Position numbers and translations under genes: made by a program
The notes under the pieces: generated by a model
Told to the model about the DNA's origin: nothing
Seen by the model: the letters and a program-made list of their open reading frames with translations, nothing else
The model's database searches: none
Origin: Diplonema papillatum
Lineage: Eukaryota; Euglenozoa; Diplonemea; Diplonemida; Diplonemidae
Direction: 5' to 3'
DNA: 64,000 nt
NCBI GenBank assembly: GCA_030068145.1
Contig: JAPJBO010000219.1
Location: 124,001 to 188,000, forward strand
Shown: piece by piece, positions 1-10,822 of the stretch
Position numbering within the stretch: the stretch's first letter is position 1
Layout of the letters: every line of letters begins with the position of its first letter

Positions 1-1018
1 ACTGAGCGGCGGATCTTGCGCCAACGCACGGGGTGTCGAAATCCACGAGCGCACCTGTGCAAAAAACCCCGCATGCCAACAAAGTACCTAGCCCAGTCCT
101 ATCTGGAGCGCTGGCCCGGCGAGCTACGAGGGCACAAACCTTTTCCTTTTCCCCCGTCTCTTTTCCATTCTTGCATATCAGGCCTGCATGCCCCAGCAAA
201 AGCATTCGAAAAGAAAACAAACGAGCGTTTTACCACCTTGCGTGGTGTCACGGGATGTTTGGCAGCCGCTGCTAAACATCCCGTGACCGAGGGCAAGCAG
301 CCTCAGAAACGACCGGGGACCACGGGCACACCAATGCCCTCGAAAGTGAAAAACGGGCACACGTGCCCGCCCTCGTACTCGCCGACTCAGTCTCTGGAAT
401 CGCAAGAAAGCCAAACCCCGCTAGCTCCACAAATGCTCGACCTTGACGACGCAATGGCAGGTGACGACGTCATCCGATAACCTGACTTTCAAGGCAGTGC
501 ATGCTAATCCATGTGGTTCATGTACTTAAAAGAACTCAATGCTAAACAAACATAACGTGGGCGGCGCCGAAGCTTTACCAGCTCCGGCTGACACCATTTG
601 CGCACTTAACCATGGTTAAGAAGACGACTGAAAGCACAGACACGAAGATAGCTCAAAGCATTTGCAAATAACACGAAAAGCCTCTAGGCAAAACCCCGTT
701 TTCACATTTCTTTTGAATACCCTGGGGGCAAGGCTCCGGACGACGACAGAAGACGACAGGAACAGCTGCTGCAAGAAGACAACGACGCATTCTGGCCCTT
801 CGCTGCATCGATGAACTGGTCTGCTCGGCGCCGCGGTGCCATGTCAAAGCCTGCGCAGAACACTGCATCAATTGTCATTTTCCGCTGACAGCCCGTAATC
901 CGCTGTACCCCACACTGAGATGCCACCTTTGCGAAAGGTACACCTCATCCGAATGCTGTCACGGCTTGACAATTTCTGCTGCCACCGCACTTGATTCGTT
1001 TGAATGCAAACACTGCTC
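1..1018. other. Repeat-rich intergenic sequence, no gene recognised
   Basis: No convincing coding region. Positions 248-290 form a hairpin: a 12-base arm (CACGGGATGTTT) is repeated inverted after a short loop. About 490-560 and 580-720 match dispersed repeats found again near 7.72-7.80, 13.3-13.4, 20.2 and 26.2-26.6 kb. The frames open on both strands here have no domain or codon bias and look like chance ORFs. Confidence 0.5.
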
Positions 1019-1072
1019 CGTTTTACTCCCGTGTCTGCGGGGGTGAGACGACAACTACTGCTACTACTACTG
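1019..1072 (+). repeat. Left direct repeat flanking the captured IFT140 fragment
   Basis: About 50 bases beginning TTTTACTCCCGT and continuing through a GGGGGTGAGACG core into an ACT-rich tail. A near-identical copy in the same orientation starts at 1393, so the antisense IFT140 fragment sits exactly between two direct repeats. Confidence 0.7.
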
Positions 1073-1075
1073 AAA

Positions 1076-1392
1076 AGCCGAAACCGGAAAACCCCGGTTT
1101 CTGAAACCGGGAAACCGTGTTTCCAAAGTCCCCTGCCTTTTGTAAAACCCCGACAAGAACCAGGCACGAATCCAGCGGGCAAAACTTGAATCTGATCACA
1201 CTATCCCGGACGCCTTTTGACGAGGCGGCAGCGTTGCTGTTGGGAGACGAAACGGGGCAGCGGCATACTTATATATATACCGGAGCATCTTTGGCTTTTT
1301 CGACAATGTGCGCGGCGCCGTCGAGGTCTTGTAGGAGGCAGTGGAGCCTGACAAGTGACACCGTGTCGCCGGCTTCCTTGTAGAAGTGCAGG
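1076..1392 (-). pseudogene. Antisense copy of IFT140 exon 4 end plus start of intron 4
   Basis: The reverse complement of this stretch matches about 22086-22368 almost base for base. It contains the last ~110 bases of IFT140 exon 4 (reading [19 protein letters not shown] and onward), the exon 4 donor region and about 170 bases of intron 4. Because intron is included, the copy arose at DNA level and not from spliced mRNA. Differences are few: an extra ~23 bases in the intronic part and a short TA-rich insertion at the donor, so the copy looks recent. It is not a functional exon here. Confidence 0.85.
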
Positions 1393-1453
1393 GTTTTACT
1401 CCCGTATCTGCGGGGGTGAGACGGCAACTATACTACTACTACTACTACTACTG
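1393..1453 (+). repeat. Right direct repeat flanking the captured IFT140 fragment
   Basis: Second copy of the repeat at 1019-1072, in the same orientation and ending in an (ACT)n run. Together the pair bounds the inserted IFT140 fragment. Confidence 0.7.
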
Positions 1454-1567
1454 GATACCCTATCACCACAAGCACGCACTAAGCTGAACTTCACAAACAC
1501 AAAAAAGGTCGAAAGACACCAATCTGCACGCCCGTTCGGGATCGTCGGAAACACAAAAAAACGACAG

Positions 1568-2323
1568 TTCCTGATCGCGATCTTCCTGCTCATCGTGAAG
1601 CTGCTGATGGACATCGGCTGCGAAGTGTACATCTTCCTGAAGCGGAGGCGCACGATCCTGCAGAAGATGGAGTGGGCAGAGTTCGACTACAGCGACGACG
1701 AGGCGGACCAGCCGGGCGACGGCCAAGGGGGGCACAAGTGCTACGAGCTGCCGAGCCTCGGTGCAAAGGGTTCGTCTGTGTTGGAGGCCAGCGAGGTTCC
1801 TGAAACACGGTCGTGGAATGGGCTGAAGGACGAAATCGCGAATCCGCTTCTAGACTGGGACGCGTTGAAGGGGGAAGTCAATGCGGACGTCGTGAGCAGG
1901 CAGAAGTCCGAAGACCGGACATGGCTTGAGCTCGTCGCCGATGCCAACACCGAAGGATCGCCCTCCGTGGCCCCGGGTTTTCGGCGGCCCAGCGGGTTCA
2001 GCGTGTCGTCCCCTCTGGCTGCACTGGTATCTAGTCCCGCGCCCAGCATCTCGATCGCCGCGAGCCCGAGTGCGCAGAGCCCGGTTAACTTGCCGTTCGT
2101 GTCGCGCTTCCCGTCGGCCGCCAACTCCGACGGCTCCGACGACGACCTCGCGGTCACCAGCCCGTACGTCCTGAGCACCCCGACGGAGTTCCCGAAGCCG
2201 AGCAGGCGGCACAAAATCGCGACCACGGACCCGACGTCCCCCTTTTCCCGGCCCAACCTCACCGTCGCGCCCCGCACGCTCAAGGTTTCTGGTGGAATCC
2301 GCCGGCCCAGCCTTCAGGTGTGA
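1568..2323 (+). CDS. Exon of an unrecognised single-pass membrane protein
   Basis: An open frame with strong GC-biased codons from 1568 to a TGA at 2321-2323. The upstream edge is a plausible acceptor (ACGACAG before TTC). The translation opens with a hydrophobic helix (FLIAIFLLIVKLLMDIG), then a basic stretch (FLKRRRTILQK), an acidic patch (EFDYSDDEADQ) and a long Ser/Pro/Ala-rich, probably disordered tail. This suggests a single-pass membrane protein with the basic, disordered side in the cytosol. In-frame ATGs lie at 1607 and 1667. The 3' end is ambiguous: CAG-GTGTGAGG at 2310-2317 could be a splice donor, or the TGA may be the true stop. I do not recognise the family and found no other exon of it. 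Confidence 0.55.
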   Translation, partial: FLIAIFLLIVKLLMDIGCEVYIFLKRRRTILQKMEWAEFDYSDDEADQPGDGQGGHKCYELPSLGAKGSSVLEASEVPETRSWNGLKDEIANPLLDWDALKGEVNADVVSRQKSEDRTWLELVADANTEGSPSVAPGFRRPSGFSVSSPLAALVSSPAPSISIAASPSAQSPVNLPFVSRFPSAANSDGSDDDLAVTSPYVLSTPTEFPKPSRRHKIATTDPTSPFSRPNLTVAPRTLKVSGGIRRPSLQV

Positions 2324-2585
2324 GGATGAGTGAGCCGCCAGCTCTGTTCATGACACATCTACATGGTTGCTCAGCCGCCGGTTAAACGTCTCCTGCTCCA
2401 TTTTGTTACCAGGACCGCACGACATTGGCGCTTAAGCAGACCCGGACACTGTTTGTGCTTGCCCTGCTTCTGACAGATCCGCTCTACACCTGGCGACGAC
2501 GCGACTGCTGTCTTCTGCTCTGTTTTTCTAGCAGAACCGGTCAGCATCAGCGTTTGGACAGGCCCGGACACTGTTGTTCGTGTCC

Positions 2586-2725
2586 CACGGAGTTCCCGAA
2601 GCCCCGAGCAGGCGGCACAAAATTGCGACCACGGATCCGACGTCCCCTTTTTCCCGGCCCAGCCTCACCGTCACCTCGCGTTCAAGGTTTCCGGTGGAAT
2701 CCGCCGCTCAGCCTTCAAGTGTGAT
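2586..2725 (+). pseudogene. Tandem copy of the membrane-protein exon 3' end
   Basis: Repeats the last ~140 bases of the 1568-2323 exon, starting at ACGGAGTTCCCGAAG, with scattered changes that break the frame. It lies in a ~435-bp tandem duplication unit that also carries the sequence downstream of the exon. Confidence 0.75.
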
Positions 2726-3020
2726 GATGAGTGAGCCGCCAGCTCTGTTCATGACAAGTGTGATGATGGGTGAGCCGCCAGCTCTGTTCATGACACATCT
2801 ACATGGTTGCTCAGCCGCCGGTTAAACGTCTCCAGCTCCATTTTATTACCAGGACCGCACGACATTGGCGCTTACGCAGACCCGGACACTGTTTGTGCCC
2901 TGCTTCTGACAGATCCGCTCTACACCTGGCGACGACGCGACTGCTGTCTTCTGCTCTGTTTTTCTAGCAGAACCGGACAGCATCATCGTTTGGACAGGCC
3001 CGGACACTGTTGTTCGTGTC

Positions 3021-3166
3021 CCACGGAGTTCCCGAAGCCCCGAGCAGGCGGCACAAAATCGCGACCACGGATCCGACGTCCCCCTTTTCCCGGCCCAACC
3101 TCACCGTCGCGCCCCGCACCCTCAAGGTCTCCGTTGGAATCCGCCGGCCCAGCCTTCAGGTGTGAT
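3021..3166 (+). pseudogene. Second tandem copy of the membrane-protein exon 3' end
   Basis: The same segment again, 435 bp downstream of the previous copy. The blocks between them (about 2328-2584 and 2750-3020) are also copies of one another. This copy runs directly into the 39-bp minisatellite. Confidence 0.75.
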
Positions 3167-5500
3167 GATGAGAGAGCCGCCAGCTCTGTTCATGACAAGT
3201 GTGATGATGAGTGAGCCGCCAGCTCTGTTCATGACAAGTGTGATGAGTGAGCCGCCAGCTCTGTTCATGACTTCATGACAAGTGTGATGATGAGTGAGCC
3301 GCCAGCTCTGTTCATGACAAGTGTGATGATGAGTGAGCCGCTAGCTCTGTTCATGACAAGTGTGATGATGGGTGAGCCGCTAGCTCTGTTCATGACAAGT
3401 GTGATGATGAGTGAGCCGCCAGCTCTGTTCATGACAAGTGTGATGATGAGTGAGCCGCTAGCTCTGTTCATGACAAGTGTGATGATGAGTGAGCCGCCAG
3501 CTCTGTTCATGACAAGTGTGATGATGAGTGAGCCGCCAGCTCTGTTCATGACAAGTGTGATGATGAGTGAGCCGCTAGCTCTGTTCATGACAAGTGTGAT
3601 GATGAGTGAGCCGCCAGCTCTGTTCATGACAAGTGTGATGATGAGTGAGCCGCTAGCTCTGTTCATGACAAGTGTGATGATGAGTGAGCCGCCAGCTCTG
3701 TTCATGACAAGTGTGATGATGAGTGAGCCGCTAGCTCTGTTCATGACAAGTGTGATGATGAGTGAGCCGCCAGCTCTGTTCATGACAAGTGTGATGATGA
3801 GTGAGCCGCTAGCTCTGTTCATGACAAGTGTGATGATGAGTGAGCCGCCAGCTCTGTTCATGACAAGTGTGATGATGAGTGAGCCGCCAGCTCTGTTCAT
3901 GACAAGTGTGATGATGAGTGAGCCGCCAGCTCTGTTCATGACAAGTGTGATGATGAGTGAGCCGCCAGCTCTGTTCATGACAAGTGTGATGATGAGTGAG
4001 CCGCCAGCTCTGTTCATGACAAGTGTGATGATGAGTGAGCCGCCAGCTCTGTTCATGACAAGTGTGATGATGAGTGAGCCGCTAGCTCTGTTCATGACAA
4101 GTGTGATGATGAGTGAGCCGCCAGCTCTGTTCATGACAAGTGTGATGATGAGTGAGCCGCTAGCTCTGTTCATGACAAGTGTGATGATGAGTGAGCCGCT
4201 AGCTCTGTTCATGACAAGTGTGATGATGAGTGAGCCGCTAGCTCTGTTCATGACAAGTGTGATGATGAGTGAGCCGCCAGCTCTGTTCATGACAAGTGTG
4301 ATGATGGGTGAGCCGCTAGCTCTGTTCATGACAAGTGTGATGATGAGTGAGCCGCCAGCTCTGTTCATGACAAGTGTGATGATGAGTGAGCCGCTAGCTC
4401 TGTTCATGACAAGTGTGATGATGAGTGAGCCGCCAGCTCTGTTCATGACAAGTGTGATGATGAGTGAGCCGCTAGCTCTGTTCATGACAAGTGTGATGAT
4501 GGGTGAGCCGCCAGCTCTGTTCATGACAAGTGTGATGATGAGTGAGCCGCTAGCTCTGTTCATGACAAGTGTGATGATGAGTGAGCCGCCAGCTCTGTTC
4601 ATGACAAGTGTGATGATGAGTGAGCCGCCAGCTCTGTTCATGACAAGTGTGATGATGAGTGAGCCGCCAGCTCTGTTCATGACAAGTGTGATGATGAGTG
4701 AGCCGCCAGCTCTGTTCATGACAAGTGTGATGATGAGTGAGCCGCCAGCTCTGTTCATGACAAGTGTGATGATGAGTGAGCCGCCAGCTCTGTTCATGAC
4801 AAGTGTGATGATGAGTGAGCCGCTAGCTCTGTTCATGACAAGTGTGATGATGAGTGAGCCGCCAGCTCTGTTCATGACAAGTGTGATGATGAGTGAGCCG
4901 CTAGCTCTGTTCATGACAAGTGTGATGATGAGTGAGCCGCTAGCTCTGTTCATGACAAGTGTGATGATGAGTGAGCCGCTAGCTCTGTTCATGACAAGTG
5001 TGATGATGAGTGAGCCGCCAGCTCTGTTCATGACAAGTGTGATGATGAGTGAGCCGCTAGCTCTGTTCATGACAAGTGTGATGATGAGTGAGCCGCCAGC
5101 TCTGTTCATGACAAGTGTGATGATGAGTGAGCCGCTAGCTCTGTTCATGACAAGTGTGATGATGAGTGAGCCGCCAGCTCTGTTCATGACAAGTGTGATG
5201 ATGAGTGAGCCGCTAGCTCTGTTCATGACAAGTGTGATGATGAGTGAGCCGCTAGCTCTGTTCATGACAAGTGTGATGATGAGTGAGCCGCTAGCTCTGT
5301 TCATGACAAGTGTGATGATGAGTGAGCCGCCAGCTCTGTTCATGACAAGTGTGATGATGGGTGAGCCGCTAGCTCTGTTCATGACAAGTGTGATGATGAG
5401 TGAGCCGCCAGCTCTGTTCATGACAAGTGTGATGAGTGAGCCGCCAGCTCTGTTCATGACAAGTGTGATGATGAGTGAGCCGCCAGCTCTGTTCATGACA
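3163..5500 (+). repeat. 39-bp minisatellite, about 60 units
   Basis: Head-to-tail 39-bp units containing GATGAGTGAGCCGCCAGCTC, with two main variants (GCCGCCAGC or GCCGCTAGC) and a rarer GATGGGTG variant. Because 39 is a multiple of three and the unit lacks stops in several frames, both strands show >740-codon open frames (repeat MTSVMMSEPPALF on plus). I read these as by-products of the period. The unit equals the sequence immediately after the CAG at 2307-2309 of the membrane-protein exon, so the array grew from the exon/intron or stop-codon boundary. Confidence 0.95.
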
Positions 5501-6110
5501 CAAGACAGAACCGCTCTACATGGTTGCTCAGTCGCCGGTGAAACGTCTCCTGCTCCGTTTTTCTGGCAGAACCGGACAACATCAGCGTCTGAACAGACCC
5601 GGACACCGTTTGTCTTGCCCTCCTTCTGACAGATCCGCTCTATCCCTGGACGACACGGCTGCTGCTCCGTTTTGTTGACGGGTCCTCACAGCATCAGTGC
5701 CGGCTCTCCTCTGGAGATCGCGTGACACTTTGTTGTGCTGGCCCTGCTCTTGGCAGGTCCGATCTGCACCCGGACAGTTGCCCAGCCACGTGTGTCGATG
5801 CGACTGCGTGCCTCCTGCTTCCTTCTGTACAGATCTGCCCAAATCAGCGCCTGCTCTGCGCTTGACTAGGCCCCTGCACGACTCTGTTGTGCTTGCTCTG
5901 CTCTTGGCAGGTCCGATCCACACCCGGCTGCGTGTGTGTCGATGCGCGGCTGCGTCCTGCTCCCTTCTGTTGCCAGATCTGCCCCAAATTAGCGCCTGCT
6001 CTGCGCTTGACCAGACCCCTGCACGACTCTGTTTGTGCTTGCTCTGCTCTCGGCAGATCCGCGTTGCACATGTGCCTGATCTGTTCTTCGGGCAACTTAC
6101 CTGCCCGGCA
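5500..6110 (+). repeat. Degenerate tandem repeats of about 150 bp
   Basis: Imperfect repeats built around TCTTGGCAGGTCCGATC-type blocks and CTGCGCTTGAC-type blocks recur at roughly 150-bp spacing. The first ~120 bases resemble the 2340-2480 block downstream of the membrane-protein exon. The frames open through it are not protein-like. Confidence 0.6.
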
Positions 6111-6948
6111 AGACAGACCTCATGGAACCTGCAGCACAAGATACGGAAACTATCGCCACTCACCTTTTATAGAGTGAAGAGGTCAAGTTCTTATACCCAG
6201 CATCTCCAGCGCATCCGAAGTGGAATTCCTCCACCGCAATGCAAACGGTATCTCGATCATGTGAAGAGGCTCGTGGCGCTTGGTCCCTGTAATCCAAACG
6301 CCAGGCCCACGCGTTTAAACCACGAAGGCTTTTCACACGGTGTGCCTGCCTTGTTCTCGAGGAACCCGTGTCGGACAGCCACAAAGTGGCTCCAGCCTCT
6401 CAGAAACTGGAGAGTCGAAGCTGGGTGTTAAAAACTGTGGGTAGCTGCTACACCCGGCAAACACGCGTATATTAGGTGTGCACCCCAAAAAGCGGGGACA
6501 GGGGAACACCCGGTTTTTTTGTGTAACAACCACGGTTGTCATTATCAAAAAGTGACCGTTGACAGCGTATTGGGGAAATTACCAAAACAAGTGATACCAC
6601 ATACACACAAACGCAGCTTCATGAGTTTGATACGGAAAAGGAAAGCACTGGAGCGTGGTTGTGGTAGGAATGTGGTTCTGCACCTACCGTTGAATTTTTT
6701 TTTGGCTCGTTCGTTGGGTCCAGTCGATGCACTGGCAAAATCGCAAAAGTCTCGTTTCGTTGCACAACCTTCGGATTTCTTCATACGATAGAGCCGGTAA
6801 CTGACCGAGAGAGTTGTCTGGCCGATTCATGTTCTCGGCAAACTCTTCCCAAAAAACACACACCGGTCAACACCGCTCTGGACTATGGTCCACACAAGGC
6901 GAGTATCAAGCGAATGGCATCATGCAGAAGAAAGCAAATACCTACCCC
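6110..6948. other. Unassigned sequence
   Basis: No gene, RNA or element recognised. It is mixed-composition sequence with no sustained codon bias. Confidence 0.4.
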
Positions 6949-6950
6949 CT

Positions 6951-7182
6951 CGTGTTGGTGTCGCCTCCATTTATCCCGTGTTAGTGTCACCTTTTCGCAC
7001 GGCGAAGCGAGGCAACACTAACACGGGAACTCTCCTCTGCACGTGCTGAAAAATGCACGGAGAGGACGTAGCCGCGGGATCAGCCACACCCCACTTCCCC
7101 GCACCTTGTGCCGCCTCCGTGTTAGTGTCGCCTTTACTGAAAAGGTGCCATTAGGTAGGCGACACAAACACGGGGGGGTAGG
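6951..7182. mobile_element. MITE with TA target duplication, CCTACCCCC ends
   Basis: Ends are inverted: CCTACCCCCTCGTG at the left and its near complement (CACGGGGGGGTAGG) at the right, flanked by TA on both sides (6949-6950 and 7183-7184). Internal inverted blocks repeat GTGTTAGTGTCGCCT. A longer element with the same ends lies at 26793-27257. TA duplication fits Tc1/mariner-like or related DNA transposons; no transposase is present. Confidence 0.65.
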
Positions 7183-7183
7183 T

Positions 7184-8394
7184 AGAGACAAATCACCGTG
7201 CTTGCGTTCTATGTTCCATGCCTGCCCACCACAAATTGCTCTCCTTCACACATTCGCTCACGCTCGTGGCAAACACACGAAGCCACAGTCTGTTCGTTTC
7301 TACTCGTGCCTTTGGGCACACTCTACATCAAACAGCATGAGAAGCACAGGTCTGCCTGCGTAAAACGAAAATCTTCTTCCTCCAAAGGACTCTCAAACAA
7401 CAACAGCAGCAGGTCGCAAGACACCGAACGTTTTCAGGAGTCTTTTGGCGCATAGTTACAATATTGCCAATTGCTCCCCCCTCCGCCCTTTGCCAGCTAC
7501 TCCTGTCTGCAGACACTCAGATTCCGCGCTGATGATGGTCTGCTGCGGTGTTGTATTCCTTCCAAGCACGTTCTTGCAATCCCCCCTCACCTCCCCCTCT
7601 GGCAGCTACGAACGGCCGCCCGACAAACTGGTTACGACATGTGTCGGACCAAAGTCGTAGCGTTACGAGTGATCTATTCGTCAGATAGGTCAAGCCCCGT
7701 CGCTGAACCCACACCATCGGCAGTGCATGCTGATCCGTGTGGTCCGTGTACTTCAAAGTTCCCAGTGCTTATCAGCTTTATCACGTGGGCGGCCCTGAGA
7801 TTACCCCCCTCAGGCGACACCACTGTATCTTTAGCCATACTTCAACGTTCGAATTGAAGCCGTTTCGCCAGAAGCACCACCCTCATAACGAGCAGCAGAT
7901 GTCAAGTCAAGGGAGGGGTGGGATCGAGTCTGAGAGTGAAGACACAAAGCACCGTCTTCTTGACCTCACCCATACCACATGAACGGTGGTGTACCCGTCC
8001 ATGGAATGGGTTCTTCTCGAATAGTCACACCCTCTCTGCTAGATGCGCCGCGTGGCGTACAGCAGATGTGGCTGTTGTGACACATCGCGAGGCTCTCCTG
8101 ATGGGTCACTCATAGCGCGGTCACTCACGAGGTGAGCGCACCGAGTGTCTTCTGGCTGAACAACTGTTGGTCCAGCAGCGGTCGTCATCCCTCGAACGAC
8201 GGCGGGAGAAAAACCATGAGGGGAACCGTTGTGCCCCGTAGACGAAGTTTCTTCGATGAACCGCAGAGCTGGCAAACAGATACACCCCAGGACGCCTAGC
8301 TGCTATCATCGGGAGGTTGCGCCACACCCGTGTCACGTAACCCCGGAAGCGCGGGGTGGCAGCTGCCCTCTGCAGTTCTGTCGCGTCTTTGGAA
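7184..8394. other. Non-coding sequence with dispersed repeat at 7715-7860
   Basis: The block at 7715-7860 (including ACGTGGGCGGCCCTGAGATT) recurs at about 20225-20315 in IFT140 intron 2 and, partly, at 490-560 and 13.36 kb. Nothing else is recognised. Confidence 0.45.
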
Positions 8395-9020
8395 ACTTTT
8401 TTGTTTTAGCCACATGCAATGTGTGAGGAAGCTGAACCGCCCAAGTAGGATCTTCTGATCATGATCATTTGCCAAATTTGCCACCTGAAACCACGTCCAG
8501 GATTTGGGCTCAGGGTAGAGCGGTCAACGAAAACTCTAGTTTCCCTTTCTACTTTCTCCTACTCTCGCGGTGTACGGTTTTTGTATACCTGCACCTGCTT
8601 TGTAGGAAATGCTTGAGGAGACTGCCAGTTGCGAAAGATCAAAGGAGGTAATTCAGTGTGGTACTCATCGGCATGCCGATGACACCCCACTATTGCAACA
8701 ATATTCCAAGATCAAAGGAGGTAAATGTGCTGCAACCCACACGAAACACAGGTAAATCTCGGTTTAGTGGCGGGCGTAAGCGTTCAACAAAAAGATTTAT
8801 TGTTCTTCGTAGTAACAATGCTTTGTAACCACGAAAGAGAACGCTGGCAGTGTGTTTGGGAGAAGATTAGCCTAACGATCAGATGCACTCACTGACCATC
8901 ACTAACAGGATAATCCTTCCCCGGCGCGTACAAACAAAAAAATGGCACTTACTCGGACTGATATCCTCGAGGATGAAGTCAACTAGCCTCCTTCGAAATG
9001 AGCACAAGGCAGTCCCTCGA
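8395..9020 (+). repeat. Dispersed repeat family R1, longest copy
   Basis: It starts around CACATGCAATGTGTGAGGAA and runs to about CCTCGAGTATTTTTGTGG. Partial copies occur at 13140-13270, 21485-21735, 26925-27085 and 43924-44055, with an inverted copy of the distal part at 45930-46165 and a fragment at 18655-18770. Copies share ends imprecisely. No TIR or coding capacity was seen, so the class is unknown. Confidence 0.7.
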
Positions 9021-9481
9021 GTATTTTTGTGGGCTCGTTCCTATAAGCTGAACCTTGGACCCACCGTAGAATAGACTGCTCCCGCGAATCTGTTGGCCCT
9101 CACACAGAAGAGGCATCGGCCACCGAGCCCCCCATGCGCAGGGCGTGCAGTTCGTTTGTCACAACCAACGCTTTAATGCCGCAATGCTCAAGTGCCGCTT
9201 ACCCGAGGCACCGTGCGCCGCCCAATTGCAGGTATCCCAATTGGTCGGAACGGAATTATATATCAGTCGAGATCGTGGCAATTTACCTTTCTCCCCGTCG
9301 GTTGAGAGCCCATTGGCTAGCTGATGTAGAGCGAGAGGGAAAGAGGACGTGAAGACTGAGAAGAGAAGTGGACAAAAGAAGATCCAGACAACAGAGCGCA
9401 TCTTCCTCCGTATACTATCTTGCCCTCCTTATTCCCTCCAAAACCAGATCCAAGTAACAACAACCCTTTACCCCCGCACCA

Positions 9482-9801
9482 CAGGGCTTACGCTCCACGT
9501 GTGGAACGTGTGGATTTCCACACGTTAATTCTTTTTGAATTTTGTTCCCCCACGTGTGGATCCACAGGTACCACATGTGGATTTTGATTGGTCCACACAC
9601 ATGCAGGGGAGTCTAGGCCCACTAGTGGTCAAGGCCGCACAGTCAGGTGTCGCCAAGTCCAGTAGCTACCTAGCGACGCTATTTTTTTTTGCCGTCGCAC
9701 ATGAGGGGAAAGGGGAAGGGTTTTCCCCCCTCGAACCTGAAGCGCCCACATGTGGACCACACGTATTTTTCTCTGAGACCGAAAACGGAGCGTAAGCCCT
9801 G
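9482..9801. mobile_element. hAT-type MITE with perfect 8-bp target duplication
   Basis: Perfect 15-bp terminal inverted repeats (CAGGGCTTACGCTCC and complement) are bounded by an exact 8-bp direct repeat CCGCACCA at 9474-9481 and 9802-9809. CAGGG ends with an 8-bp duplication are typical of hAT transposons. The left subterminal region holds several CCACACGTGTGGA-like palindromes, plausible transposase-binding sites. It has no coding capacity and is a non-autonomous 320-bp element. The perfect flanks suggest a fairly young insertion. Confidence 0.85.
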
Positions 9802-10534
9802 CCGCACCACCACCTGGAGGCGAAGCCTCCCGAAATCGTTTCGGATTTCTTTCAGGTGGTCCGCCAAGTGCGGAACAAAACGCGGCGAAAGCTCGCCTGC
9901 TCAATAATGGCCACGATCTTGACTTACGAAGGAAAGTAACTGACAACCAGATTCACTATTATTCTCGGCCCGCAAGAAACTCAAAAAAAAAAAAAAAAGC
10001 AACCAAATACAGTAACCTTACAATGCGCAAATCGTATCGGTTGATTTCTTCTGTACTTTTCTTCGTTCTGTTTGAGCTGTTTCCAGGGATGTTGAGCTGG
10101 GGCTTCTGTTTTTCAAAAGCTGTATTCCAAGGTTTCCCGGTTCTCCTTTTTTAGAGTGCAAGTTCGCTTAGGGTTCCGGGGTTTTATAGTCTCTGGGTAA
10201 CCACGTAAAGGTTCCTTTAAGGTATAGAAGTAGTTTTTAGAGTGAAATCTTTGACGTAAGATCACCATCAGCTCTGTACACAACTCTTTTTTACGGTCGT
10301 GCCACGTGTCGACTCATTGCGTGTTCTTAGGCAGCTTGGCGGGTTGTGAGAGGCTCGTTTGCAAGCTTTCCTCTTTGCTTCGCGTCCACAGGCTCAGATG
10401 GTCAACACCCCTTCTGGTGCATCAGTGACACGATCTTGAACACACTTCACTCACGTTCTCGCCTTCCCGCCAGTGAAGGTGGGGTCAAGACCTCGTAGCA
10501 AGATGAATAGTTAGCGGCACGGTGTCGACCACAA
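9802..10534. other. Non-coding sequence with a poly(A) run
   Basis: Contains an A-run of about 15 bases near 9983-9997. No gene or element recognised. Confidence 0.4.
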
Positions 10535-10822
10535 GTGCGTACCTCCTCCTCGTGGTGCTACTGCTGCGTGGCACCTACTACGTGTAGAGGATACTACGCA
10601 TGCATGTGCACCTACTGCTACGTGGTGCTGTGTACACCACCTACGTGCTGTTGTACACATGCAGAGGATCCTGTGCTGCTACGCTGCAGGCTACGCTGCC
10701 GATCACTGCACACTGTGGAGGATGGTAGCATGTGGTGTTACTGTGTCTGCACAGCTACGTGCTACTGCTACCTACACCACTGCGTGTACATAGCAGTAGC
10801 ACCACGAGGAGGATGTACGCAC
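10535..10822. mobile_element. Small TIR element built of GTGGTGCTACTGCT repeats
   Basis: The left end (GTGCGTACCTCCTCCTCGTG, continuing through GTGCTACTGCTG) is repeated inverted at the right end (about 10790-10822) over ~30 bases. The interior is a dense mesh of TACGTGGTGCTGTGTACACC-like direct and inverted repeats. Target duplication is not clear. The long frames on both strands are products of this low-complexity composition. Confidence 0.5.

Noticed and set aside
1355-1567. N-terminal extension of the membrane-protein frame
   Set aside because: The frame upstream of 1568 runs through the antisense IFT140 copy, the direct repeat and microsatellite, lacks an ATG start and has no coding bias.
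3265-5629. Open frames of more than 740 codons on both strands through the 39-bp repeat
   Set aside because: The period is a multiple of three and the unit lacks stops, so several frames stay open automatically. There is no codon bias or flanking coding sequence to support a protein.
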